From positions 5,332,001-5,396,000 of the forward strand of contig NZ_AP021874.1 in assembly GCF_009688945.1 (NCBI RefSeq): a DNA stretch of 64,000 nt. The letters run 5' to 3'. The stretch's first letter is position 1; every line of letters begins with the position of its first letter. Source of the DNA: Desulfosarcina alkanivorans. GTDB taxonomy: Bacteria > Desulfobacterota > Desulfobacteria > Desulfobacterales > Desulfosarcinaceae. Both the position numbers and the translations under genes were made by a program. Below, one piece after another: positions 30,415 to 38,480 of the stretch. Under the pieces are notes generated by a model. It had not been told where the DNA came from. It worked only from the letters and a program-made list of their open reading frames with translations, and did no database searches.

Positions 30415-32139
30415 ATGGGCGCCAGTAAAGGGGCTGCACCCAACTGGATTGAAACGGCGCCGGCAAAGGGGTCTTACCGTTCCATTTTCAAATGGGGCGA
30501 TCCGCATGCATACAAACACCCCAATGCCAAGCTGGTTCAGTTGCTCAAGGAGACCTTCGGGCTGGGGGATGATCATTTCAAGGTGCCGGTGAGCCACGGG
30601 AACCGGCCGGTTGCCCACGGTCAGCCATCCCGGGTGATCACCCGGGATCACGCCGCGGCCATCGCCCGGATCGTCGGTGATGAAAACGTGTCGGTCGACG
30701 ACTACGACCGGTTGAAATTTGCTACGGGAAAGACGCTCGAGGAGTCCCTCAGACTGAGGCAGGGGGAGGTTCGGGCAGTGGCCGACCTGGTGGTCCACCC
30801 CCGCCACAAAGACGATGTCCGCCGGTTGGTCGGCTACTGCGACCGCGAGCAGATCCCCGTTTATGTATACGGGGGCGGCAGTTCTGTAAATTTCGGTTTG
30901 TGGCCCTCCAGGGGGGGCGTCACCCTGGTGATGGGCACCCATATGAACCGGGTGGTCCGCCTGAACGAAACCAATCAGACGGTGACGGTTCAAGCGGGAA
31001 TCATGGGCCCGGACTACGAAGGCGCGTTAAACGACGCTCCCCGGCGATACCATTCCCGGCACCGCTATACCGGCGGCCATTTTCCCCAATCCTTCGAATT
31101 CTCCTCGGTTGGCGGCTGGGTGGTCACCCTGGGCTCCGGCCAGTTGAGCTCCTATTACGGTGACGCCTGCGACCTGGTGGTCAGCCAGGAGGTCGTCACG
31201 CCGGTCGGTGACCTGAAAACCCTTGATTTCCCGGCAACGGCCAACGGCCCGTCCGTGAACCGCATGATGATCGGCAGTGAAGGATGTTTCGGTGTTCTGG
31301 TCGAGGTCACCCTGAAAATCTTTCGCTGTCTGCCCGAAAATCGACGCTATTTCAGCTTTGTTTTTCCATCCTGGACCAAGGCCGTGGAGGCGGGGCGCGA
31401 GATCGCCCAGGGCCAGTTCGGCATGCCGGCCGTATTCCGCATTTCCGACGAAGAGGAAACCCATATCGGATTGAAGCTGTACGGCATTGACGGCACCCTG
31501 ATGGACCGGCTCATGCGTCTGCGGGGATTCCAGCCCATGCGGCGCTGTCTGATGATTGCCTCGTCGGAAGGGGAGAAACGCTTTGCCGGGAACGTCAAAA
31601 GGTGCGCCAAGCGAATCTGCCGACGGTTCGGGGGCATGTCCCTGACCGGCTACCCCGTCCGGCAGTGGGAGCCGGGCCGGTTCACGGATCCCTATCTTCG
31701 GGATGACCTGAACGACTACGGCATCCTCATCGAAACCCTGGATACAGCCGTCACCTGGGACCGTCTTCACCCGCTGCACCAGGGGGTCAGACGGCTGATC
31801 AAGGCGCGGCCGGAAACCCTGTGCATGACCCATGCGTCCCATTTTTATGCCCAGGGAACCAATCTGTATTTTATCTTTATCACCCGGGCAGCGGATATCG
31901 ATGATTTCGTGGCCTTCCAGGAAAAGATCCTGCACGCCTTCGAGCAGTTCGGCGGCTCACCCACCCATCACCATGGTATCGGCAAGCTCTTCAGTCCCTG
32001 GTTGCAGCCCCACCTGGGCGACGCCCAGATGGCAGTGCTCAGGGCGCTCAAAGGCCATTTTGATCCCAACACCATCATGAACCCCGGTGGACAACTGGGA
32101 CTGGACACCGGCGGCAGGCACTGGCGTGACATCTGCTGA
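30415..32139 (+). CDS. FAD-linked oxidase (FAD_binding_4 / alkyl-DHAP-synthase-like)
   Basis: 574 residues. N-terminal FAD_binding_4 (PCMH-type) domain, with YVYGGGSSVNFG and the later SVGGWVVTLGSGQLSSYYGDACDLVV, then the FAD-oxidase_C domain ending DPNTIMNPGGQLG. The family includes lactate and glycolate dehydrogenases and alkyldihydroxyacetone-phosphate synthase; the FSSVGGWV and HHHGIGKLFSPW patterns favour the latter-like group, but the substrate is uncertain. I chose ATG 30415 because GGGAG lies 6 bases upstream; ATG 30412 and 30385 are also in frame. The operator-like palindrome upstream suggests substrate-controlled expression. Confidence 0.88.
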   Translation: MGASKGAAPNWIETAPAKGSYRSIFKWGDPHAYKHPNAKLVQLLKETFGLGDDHFKVPVSHGNRPVAHGQPSRVITRDHAAAIARIVGDENVSVDDYDRLKFATGKTLEESLRLRQGEVRAVADLVVHPRHKDDVRRLVGYCDREQIPVYVYGGGSSVNFGLWPSRGGVTLVMGTHMNRVVRLNETNQTVTVQAGIMGPDYEGALNDAPRRYHSRHRYTGGHFPQSFEFSSVGGWVVTLGSGQLSSYYGDACDLVVSQEVVTPVGDLKTLDFPATANGPSVNRMMIGSEGCFGVLVEVTLKIFRCLPENRRYFSFVFPSWTKAVEAGREIAQGQFGMPAVFRISDEEETHIGLKLYGIDGTLMDRLMRLRGFQPMRRCLMIASSEGEKRFAGNVKRCAKRICRRFGGMSLTGYPVRQWEPGRFTDPYLRDDLNDYGILIETLDTAVTWDRLHPLHQGVRRLIKARPETLCMTHASHFYAQGTNLYFIFITRAADIDDFVAFQEKILHAFEQFGGSPTHHHGIGKLFSPWLQPHLGDAQMAVLRALKGHFDPNTIMNPGGQLGLDTGGRHWRDIC

Positions 32140-32174
32140 TGGGACCCGTGCATGCCTGGTGACCCCAACCGCTT

Positions 32175-32750
32175 TTACCAGTTGGGGGCGAAGAGTTCGA
32201 AATAGTTCGAAGGGCGTACGCAGGCCGGACATTTTTCCGGTGCCCGCCGGCCTTCGTGGATGTATCCGCAGTTCATGCAGCGCCACACCTTACCGGTTTC
32301 CCGGCTGAAGGCCCGGTCGGTTTCCACGTTGTGGGCCAGTGCCCGGAATGTCTTCTCGTGCTGCACCTCGGCAACCGAGATGGCGTCCCAGACCTCCGCC
32401 GCGCGATTGAATCCCTCCTTGCGACCGATTCTGGCGAACCCGGCGTACAACTCGCTGTGTACGTATTTTTCCAGATCCGCAGCAGCCATCAGGTTGTCCC
32501 GGGTGGCCCTGACCACGCCAGTGAGAAAACTGGCGGTCACTTCCAGTTCGCCGCCGTTGAAAAATTTGAAAAAACGCAGGGCATGCTCGCATTCCTGATC
32601 GGCGGTTTCCTTGAAGATGGACGCCACCTGGATGTATCCATCGCGTTTGGCCTGATCCGCGAAAAATGTGTAGCGGGTCGTTGCCTGGGATTCGAATGCA
32701 TAGGAAATCAACAGATTTTTTGCGGTTCGACTTTCTCTGAATGTGCCCAT
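32175..32750 (-). CDS. rbr: Rubrerythrin
   Basis: 191 residues. Non-haem di-iron protein that reduces hydrogen peroxide in anaerobes. The N-terminal ferritin-like domain has the Glu ligands in FESQATTRY, ETADQECEH and AEVQHEKTF; the C-terminal rubredoxin-like domain has CMNC and CPAC (four Cys). It is followed (in its direction) by the convergent FAD oxidase and preceded by the ferredoxin at 32925 on the same strand, possibly an electron donor. Together with bacterioferritin it shows an oxidative-stress defence typical of strict anaerobes. Confidence 0.94.
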   Translation of the reverse strand: MGTFRESRTAKNLLISYAFESQATTRYTFFADQAKRDGYIQVASIFKETADQECEHALRFFKFFNGGELEVTASFLTGVVRATRDNLMAAADLEKYVHSELYAGFARIGRKEGFNRAAEVWDAISVAEVQHEKTFRALAHNVETDRAFSRETGKVWRCMNCGYIHEGRRAPEKCPACVRPSNYFELFAPNW

Positions 32751-32924
32751 TCACGCGCCTCCGACGGTTAACATCCGTGGATGTCAAAAAATCACTTCAC
32801 GAATGCGCTGGCTGCTCAATCCACCAAAAAAGCAGGAGCGGCGCTTCGCCATGCCGGGAATGGATGGCGGAGCCGCTCCCCCGGATCAGGACAGCTATCG
32901 TAAGAAAAATGAGGTGGCCGCGTA

Positions 32925-33119
32925 TCAGCCTTCAATCACCTCGATGGCGTCCGCGCCGCACTCGCTGGCCGCCTGGCGGACCAGGTCTTCGAATTTTTCG
33001 GGGATGACATCGAATTTGACCGTGGATTGCAGCTGGTCCTCGTCATATTCGAAGACCTCGGGGCAAAGGTTGTTGCAATTCCGGTCTCCCATGCACTGGC
33101 TGGTGATTTTGACTTTCAT
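32925..33119 (-). CDS. Single-cluster ferredoxin with CxxDxxC motif
   Basis: 64 residues from the ATG ending at 33119 (MKVKITSQCM), with AAGGAGG upstream; an ATG further up (33161) lacks support. The cluster motif is C-MG-D-RN-C-NNL-CP plus a distant Cys (SECGADAIEV). The second Cys of the usual CxxCxxC is Asp, as in Pyrococcus furiosus ferredoxin and Desulfovibrio africanus FdIII, where the cluster can be 3Fe-4S or 4Fe-4S. A small soluble electron carrier, perhaps serving rubrerythrin. Confidence 0.9.
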   Translation of the reverse strand: MKVKITSQCMGDRNCNNLCPEVFEYDEDQLQSTVKFDVIPEKFEDLVRQAASECGADAIEVIEG

Positions 33120-33289
33120 GCGAATACCTCCTTCTCGATTTGGATGTGGGTGCCTTGCCAAGGCGGTGGGGTGGCTGAGACTGCTGCCTGCCGGGTGAGG
33201 GCCCCGATCGGTCAGGGCAAAATTCCAGACCCGGCGGGCTGATCCAATCCTACCGGTCGATGTGACCGGCTGCGGTCAACGCGCTGGTG

Positions 33290-34195
33290 CTACAAAATCC
33301 GATAGCGTACCGCCAGGGGATGGTCCGGGTCGACTTTCTGCCCCAGGCCGATCAGGCCTTCTCCTTCCAGCTCGATGGCATCCCGTCGCAGCAGCTTGGG
33401 ATCTTCGTCCCGTGTTTTCAAGAAGGTGCCATTGGTGCTCTGGTCGATCAGCATGAACCGGTTTCGCTGCAGTTCGATACGGGCATGCATGCGGGAAACC
33501 AAAGGGTCGTTGATGACCAGATGGTTGGCGACCCCCCGGCCCATGGTCAGAATGGGGCGTTCGTGATCGACCAGAATGCGGTTCTGCAGGTGACGAATCT
33601 GGAGGAAATCCTTTTCCGACGTCAGCGACGCGATCATCTCTTCGGTGAAAGAGTTGGACATGGTCATCTGTTCGGGCTTTCCCCAGATTAACTCATGGAT
33701 CTCCATGACATCGTCTTTGCCTCGAACCCGCGTTCGGTCCACGATGCGTGCCCGGCGTTTCAGGGGGAGCTTCAGCAGCTTCAAGGTTTCCTTGTTGGTG
33801 ATGATCTGATCGCTTTTGGCCAGGGCCACCATTCGTGCAGCCACATTGACGGCATCACCGAAGACGTCTTCGGGTTCACAGATCACCTCTCCGTGGTGGA
33901 ATCCGATTCTCAGGTGAATGTTGGCCTGGACCATTTTCGGGTCAAAAGAGATTTCTTCATGCATTTGCCGGGCAGTTTCGGCGGCGTCGTTGGGGTTCAA
34001 AAAGGTGCAGAGCACCTCGTCGCCAATGGTTTTGATGACAGACCCGTCGTTCTCCACCACCAGTTCTTTCAACTGGGACAGGCAATCTGAAATCAGTTCC
34101 CTGGCTTTGAAATCACCAAACGTGTCGTACAGGCGGGTGCTTCCCGCAATATCGGCAAAAAGAATGGTGGTCAGGTTGGTGGGGAGGGCGCTCAT
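33290..34195 (-). CDS. Class III adenylate cyclase with C-terminal FHA domain
   Basis: 301 residues from the ATG ending at 34195. The cyclase domain (about 1-180) keeps the metal-binding Asp in ILFADIAGSTRLYD and IKTIGDEV, the ATP-selecting Lys (IKTIG) and Asp (EDVFG), and the transition-state Asn/Arg in DAVNVAARM, so it should make cAMP. The C-terminus (about 205-301) is an FHA phosphopeptide-binding domain: MGRGVANHLVINDPLVSRMHA and DQSTNGTF. No membrane segment. FHA binding to a phosphorylated partner may control the cyclase; no Ser/Thr kinase is adjacent. The frame extends upstream to 34510 but without similarity. Confidence 0.92.
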   Translation of the reverse strand: MSALPTNLTTILFADIAGSTRLYDTFGDFKARELISDCLSQLKELVVENDGSVIKTIGDEVLCTFLNPNDAAETARQMHEEISFDPKMVQANIHLRIGFHHGEVICEPEDVFGDAVNVAARMVALAKSDQIITNKETLKLLKLPLKRRARIVDRTRVRGKDDVMEIHELIWGKPEQMTMSNSFTEEMIASLTSEKDFLQIRHLQNRILVDHERPILTMGRGVANHLVINDPLVSRMHARIELQRNRFMLIDQSTNGTFLKTRDEDPKLLRRDAIELEGEGLIGLGQKVDPDHPLAVRYRIL

Positions 34196-34388
34196 GCAAA
34201 GAATCCGTTCTACGGGTAAAGGTTGCCAGAACCCCTGCGGCGACACCCTCGCATGGCCGCCATCGGTTGTCACGGTGTTGACGTTCTGACAATAGAGAAA
34301 AAAATGGGGTTGCGGGCGTTTTTTCCGCCGGAACAGTACTGCCACCATCTTTTTATACCACCGGCCTTCTGTATGGCAACTCCTTATT

Positions 34389-34784
34389 TTACCGATTGCC
34401 CTTAAGGGCGCTGTCGGGAATGGAGATGATTTCGCTGCAGCCGGGGCATTTCCCGGTGAACATGAATTCCTTGTCGACCAGCCTGGCATGGAAGGTTCGC
34501 GCAATTTCATTCAGGTTGATGAAAAACCGGCAATGTTCGCAGGCATAGCCAACCCGGGATGGGGATTGAAATAGATTGCGCTGGTGTGCCAGTACCAGCA
34601 GAAACAGGAGTTTGAATCCGATCAGGCCGGCCAATGCGCCTTTTACCAGCCAGCCCGGCATTGGTCCGCGGGTCGAGATGGAAGCCGCCTGTTTGACCAT
34701 GGCGGTCCCGGCGGTCTTGGATGTTCCGGCCTTTCCCGCCATGAGCGCCAGCTTTGCCAGGGGTAAGAGATGAATGGCCATCAT
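34389..34784 (-). CDS. Membrane-anchored zinc-ribbon-like protein
   Basis: 131 residues. One transmembrane helix (LVKGALAGLIGFKLLFLLVLA) lies mid-sequence, with a hydrophobic N-terminal stretch that may be a second. The C-terminal part has CEHC and CPGC pairs about 32 residues apart, which could bind zinc or an iron centre. AAGGAG precedes the double ATG. It reads away from the riboswitch-controlled gene. No family recognised. Confidence 0.72.
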   Translation of the reverse strand: MMAIHLLPLAKLALMAGKAGTSKTAGTAMVKQAASISTRGPMPGWLVKGALAGLIGFKLLFLLVLAHQRNLFQSPSRVGYACEHCRFFINLNEIARTFHARLVDKEFMFTGKCPGCSEIISIPDSALKGNR

Positions 34785-35013
34785 GACTCTCCTTTATCCG
34801 GTTTGCGTTTAATTCCGACACCGGGACGTCTTTTTCAGCCGGTCTTCATGTTGAGTGCAACAATTGAACTTTCATTTACTGCTGCTGTTCTTTTTTTTGC
34901 ACACAACCGATTTTCCATTTACTTCCATGCGCGCCTTGATCCGGAAAACAGATGTCCCCAAAAATAAATAAATTATAAGGTGTTGAACGCTCAATGATAC
35001 ATTGTCTCGATAG

Positions 35014-35030
35014 TTGGCACTTTCTTTGCT
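35014..35030 (+). promoter_or_regulatory. Sigma-54 (-24/-12) promoter
   Basis: TTGGCAC at 35014-35020, five bases, then TTGCT at 35026-35030, an exact match to the sigma-54 consensus with GG and GC ten bases apart (35016-17, 35028-29). Transcription would start near 35041, just before the riboswitch. It drives the secreted repeat protein at 35223. Confidence 0.88.
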
Positions 35031-35052
35031 GAAGGACAGTTAAGATAGATGA

Positions 35053-35159
35053 TGCCGAACTGCTCGATAATGGCAAACCGCCCGAAAGAGTGGGACGCAA
35101 AGCCACTGGCCTAAATCTTCTGGATCGCAGAGGACAAGGTAGCAGGGCCGCCGAAGGCA
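35053..35159 (+). ncRNA. GEMM-I (cyclic-di-GMP-I) riboswitch
   Basis: The conserved core is readable in order: GGCAAACC, GAAA tetraloop with flanking helix (CCGCCC-GAAA-GAGTGGG), GGGACGCAAAGCC, tetraloop-receptor CTGGCCTAA, and AAGGTAGC near the 3' end. Possible P1 closing pairs are TGCC (35053-35056) with GGCA (35156-35159). The base matching G20 of the Vibrio Vc2 aptamer appears to be G, as in cyclic-di-GMP-binding types rather than the cGAMP-binding variant. It lies in the 5' leader of the secreted protein gene. Confidence 0.9.
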
Positions 35160-35167
35160 AACGGTTG

Positions 35168-35217
35168 CATCCTCCAGGGATTCACCGGTTGTCAACAAAT
35201 AAGAATCACGGAGGATG
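35168..35217 (+). promoter_or_regulatory. Anti-Shine-Dalgarno hairpin (riboswitch output)
   Basis: CATCCTCC at 35168-35175 is the exact complement of GGAGGATG at 35210-35217, which contains the ribosome-binding site of the gene starting at 35223. Pairing would hide the site. Located just after the GEMM aptamer, this looks like a translational on/off platform. No T-run follows, so transcription attenuation is less likely. Confidence 0.65.
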
Positions 35218-35222
35218 GTCGT

Positions 35223-38200
35223 ATGTCATCATGGTTGTATAACCCCATCAGGACCCTCATCGTTTCAGCGCTGGCCGTCAGTGCCCTGTTTCTAACCCCG
35301 ACCCTGCTGATCGCTGCCCAGGCAACGCTGGCCTGGGATCCCAACGATCCCGCACCGGAAGGCTACTGCATATATCAACGCACCGAAGGGGCTGCCTATG
35401 ACTACAGCCAGCCCTGCTGGACCGGTGCCGACACCACCGGTACCGTCCATGATCTGGCCGATGACACCACCTATTATTTTGTCGTGCGAGCCTATGCCGG
35501 TGCAGAGGAGAGTGCGGACTCCAATGAGGTTTCATATTATTCCCCGCCGCCGGTAATGCCAACCTATATTATTTCTTCCACCGCCGGCGAAAACGGGAGG
35601 ATTTCCCCCGAAAACACGGTTGCCGTGGAAGAAGGCGCCGATCAAACGTTCCTCATTTACCCGGATGCCGGTTACCATGTGGCCGATGTCCGGGTGGACG
35701 GCGTCTCCAAGGGGGCGCTGGCCTCCTATACATTCGACCAGGTCTCGGCCAACCACACCATCGATGCCGATTTTGCCATCAAGACCTACACCATCTCCGC
35801 ATCTGCGGGTGCAAACGGCAGCATCTCTCCGGAAGGAAATGTCAGCATTGATCATGGCGGCAGTCTAAGCTATTCAATTACCCCTGATGCCGGCTACCAT
35901 GTCGCGGATGTAAAGGTGGACGGCATATCCAAAGGATCGCTCACCGCTTATACCTTCAGTCAGGTCTCGGCCAACCGTTCCATCGAGGCCCTTTTCTCCA
36001 AAGACACATACACCATACCGCAAACTGCCGAGGCAACCCTGGCCTGGGATCCCAACGATCCCGCGCCGGACGGCTACCGCATCTACCAGCGCACCGACGG
36101 CCAGGCCTATGACTACAGCCAGCCCGTCTGGACGGGCGCCGGTACGACCGGCACGGTCTACAACCTGGATTATGACACCACCTACTACTTTGTCGTGCGC
36201 GCGTTTGCCAGCGGGGAAGAGAGTGCCGACTCCAATGAAGTCTCCTTCTCTGCGTCATCTCCACCACCGGCCACTCACACCATCACAGTGGTGGCGGGCA
36301 GCAACGGCGCCGTTTCTCCGGGAAGCACGGTCACCGTCGCCAGCGGTGCCGATCAACAGTTCATTATGTCTCCCGACGCCGGGTACCATGTGGCGGACGT
36401 ACAAGTGGACGGCGTTTCCCAGGGGGCACTGTCATCTTATACTTTCAGCCAGGTCTCTGCCGATCATACCCTTTCGGTTGCCTTTGCCATTGACACCCAT
36501 ACCATTTCCGCTTCTGCCGGGGCCAACGGTACCATCTCCCCTTCGGGAAGCGCTGTCGTGAACCACGGTGCGGGGCAAACCTACGCCATTGCAGCAGATG
36601 CCGGCTACCGGGTGGCGGATGTCCGGGTTGACGGGGTGTCGAAGGGAGCCCTAAAGACCTACACGTTCGACAATGTCGTCAAAGACCACACCATCAGCGC
36701 GGTGTTTGCCGCCAAGACCCATACCATCGATGCCACTGCCGGCGCCAACGGCACCATCAGTCCTGCCGGTTCCACTACCGTTGCCGATGGCGGCAGCCAA
36801 GTATACACCATGACGCCCGATGCCGGCTACCATATCGCCCGGGTGACGGTCGACGGCGAGACGGTCGGGACGGCAGCGACCTATGTGTTCTCCGATGTTA
36901 CCGGGGACCATGAGATCGTCGTCAATTTCGAGATGGATGTTTTCACGCTGACTGCTGTTGCCGGCGAGGGCGGGTCCATCTCTCCGGCCGGCACGATCAC
37001 GGTCAACAGCGGGGCCAGTCAGACCTACGTGCTCACGCCGGATGAAGGTTGCGAAATCCAGGACCTGCTGATCGACGGACAGTCTCAGGGGGCCAAGGAC
37101 AGGTATACCCTTGAAAACATCTGCGCCGATTGTACCATCGAGGCGCGTTTTAGCCCCGTGAATCAAATCCCGACGGCAGACGCCGGGCCGGACCAGACGG
37201 TGGATGAAGGCCTGGCGGTTACCCTCAGCGGACTCAACTCCATTGACCTCGACGATGGCATCGCCGCATTCCGGTGGCGCCAGGTTCAGGGCCCGGAGGT
37301 GCAATTGAACGCCGCGGACCAACCGGAAGCCACGTTTACGGCACCGGACGTGGATGCATCGGGAACCGCACTGGTTTTTGAATTGAGCGTGACCGACTAC
37401 AGCGACCAGACGGCCCTAGACACCTGTATTGTCAATGTGACCTGGGTGAACCTGCCGCCCACCGCCGATGCGGGCGAATCCCAGACCGTCAGCGAAGGGA
37501 CCACTGTCGTTCTTGACGCGGGCAATTCCATCGATCCGGATGACGGCATCGCCGGATACCATTGGCAGCAAATGCAGGGTCCTGCCGTCGCTCTCATCGG
37601 AGACCGGTCGTCGGTTGCATCTTTTAATACACCCGATATCGGGCCTGAAGGGGCTTCCCTGATCTTTCAGCTCACGGTTACCGATGCCGGTGGACTGCAG
37701 GATACCCACACCTGCCTGGTCACGGTTGCATGGGTCAATACGCCGCCACTGGCAGACGCCGGACCGGACCTCCAGGTGCATGCCGGTGACGAGGTTACAC
37801 TGGACGGTTCCCTTTCAACCGATTCCGATGGAGACACCATCGTCGCTTATCGCTGGCGCCAAACCGACGGCACCCCTGTGGAATTGTCCGACGCCACCGC
37901 CCGGCAGCCCATTTTCGAGGCCCCGGTGGCGGGCAGCGAGGGGGAGACCCTCGTCTTTGAGCTTACCGTTACGGACAGCGGGGGAATGCTGGACATGGAT
38001 ACGTGCCAGGTCGTCGTGACCGGGCAGGTTGAGGCGGAAGACACGACGGCCCCCGCACTGGCCATCGAAGATCCGATGGGCGAAATCGTTACCCTGAGAA
38101 CCTTCAGAATCAATATGTCCGGCAGTTCCTGGGACGATCGGGGGGTGGAGACGGTCGTCTGGAAAAATAACCGCGGCGGCAGCGGTGTGGCCGACGGAAC

Positions 38201-38339
38201 CACCCAGTGGCAGGCCGACAACATCCGGTTGTCCTATGGCACCAATATCATTACGATTACCGCCACCGATGCGGCCGGCAACACCACCACCGTTTCCAAG
38301 ACCGTCGTCGTGCAGTTCAGGTGGTGGTCCTGGTGGTAA
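35223..38339 (+). CDS. Large secreted repeat protein (FN3 / InlB-B-like / PKD), putative adhesin
   Basis: 1038 residues with a signal peptide (about 1-32). Order: an FN3-like module (about 33-108), two Listeria-Bacteroides-type B repeats, a second FN3-like module very similar to the first, four more B repeats (each about 74 residues, pattern AGANGxISP ... PDAGYxVADVxVDG ... YTFxxV), three PKD/REJ-like modules (PTADAGPDQTV, W-RQ, FELTVTD), and a final Ig-like domain. The C-terminus is aromatic (FRWWSWW). No LPXTG, PEP-CTERM or autotransporter domain. The sigma-54 promoter and cyclic-di-GMP riboswitch upstream and a terminator downstream make it monocistronic. Surface attachment or matrix role is inference from architecture and cyclic-di-GMP control. 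Confidence 0.9.
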   Translation: MSSWLYNPIRTLIVSALAVSALFLTPTLLIAAQATLAWDPNDPAPEGYCIYQRTEGAAYDYSQPCWTGADTTGTVHDLADDTTYYFVVRAYAGAEESADSNEVSYYSPPPVMPTYIISSTAGENGRISPENTVAVEEGADQTFLIYPDAGYHVADVRVDGVSKGALASYTFDQVSANHTIDADFAIKTYTISASAGANGSISPEGNVSIDHGGSLSYSITPDAGYHVADVKVDGISKGSLTAYTFSQVSANRSIEALFSKDTYTIPQTAEATLAWDPNDPAPDGYRIYQRTDGQAYDYSQPVWTGAGTTGTVYNLDYDTTYYFVVRAFASGEESADSNEVSFSASSPPPATHTITVVAGSNGAVSPGSTVTVASGADQQFIMSPDAGYHVADVQVDGVSQGALSSYTFSQVSADHTLSVAFAIDTHTISASAGANGTISPSGSAVVNHGAGQTYAIAADAGYRVADVRVDGVSKGALKTYTFDNVVKDHTISAVFAAKTHTIDATAGANGTISPAGSTTVADGGSQVYTMTPDAGYHIARVTVDGETVGTAATYVFSDVTGDHEIVVNFEMDVFTLTAVAGEGGSISPAGTITVNSGASQTYVLTPDEGCEIQDLLIDGQSQGAKDRYTLENICADCTIEARFSPVNQIPTADAGPDQTVDEGLAVTLSGLNSIDLDDGIAAFRWRQVQGPEVQLNAADQPEATFTAPDVDASGTALVFELSVTDYSDQTALDTCIVNVTWVNLPPTADAGESQTVSEGTTVVLDAGNSIDPDDGIAGYHWQQMQGPAVALIGDRSSVASFNTPDIGPEGASLIFQLTVTDAGGLQDTHTCLVTVAWVNTPPLADAGPDLQVHAGDEVTLDGSLSTDSDGDTIVAYRWRQTDGTPVELSDATARQPIFEAPVAGSEGETLVFELTVTDSGGMLDMDTCQVVVTGQVEAEDTTAPALAIEDPMGEIVTLRTFRINMSGSSWDDRGVETVVWKNNRGGSGVADGTTQWQADNIRLSYGTNIITITATDAAGNTTTVSKTVVVQFRWWSWW

Positions 38340-38410
38340 GCCCCAGACCGGCATTCGTTAACCCGGATACCGCCGGTTAGCGGTCAGCCGGGGGCAAGGC
38401 GATAGATAAG

Positions 38411-38444
38411 CGGCCGGGGAGGCACCTCCCCGGCCGTCTTTTTT
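38411..38444 (+). terminator. Rho-independent terminator
   Basis: CGGCCGGGGAGG (38411-38422) pairs perfectly with CCTCCCCGGCCG (38425-38436), followed by TCTTTTTT (38437-38444). It ends the secreted repeat protein gene. It lies between convergent genes, but the T-run is only on the rightward side. Confidence 0.95.
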
Positions 38445-38480
38445 CGGGACGCCACGTCATGCGCTATTTCGCCGGAACGT

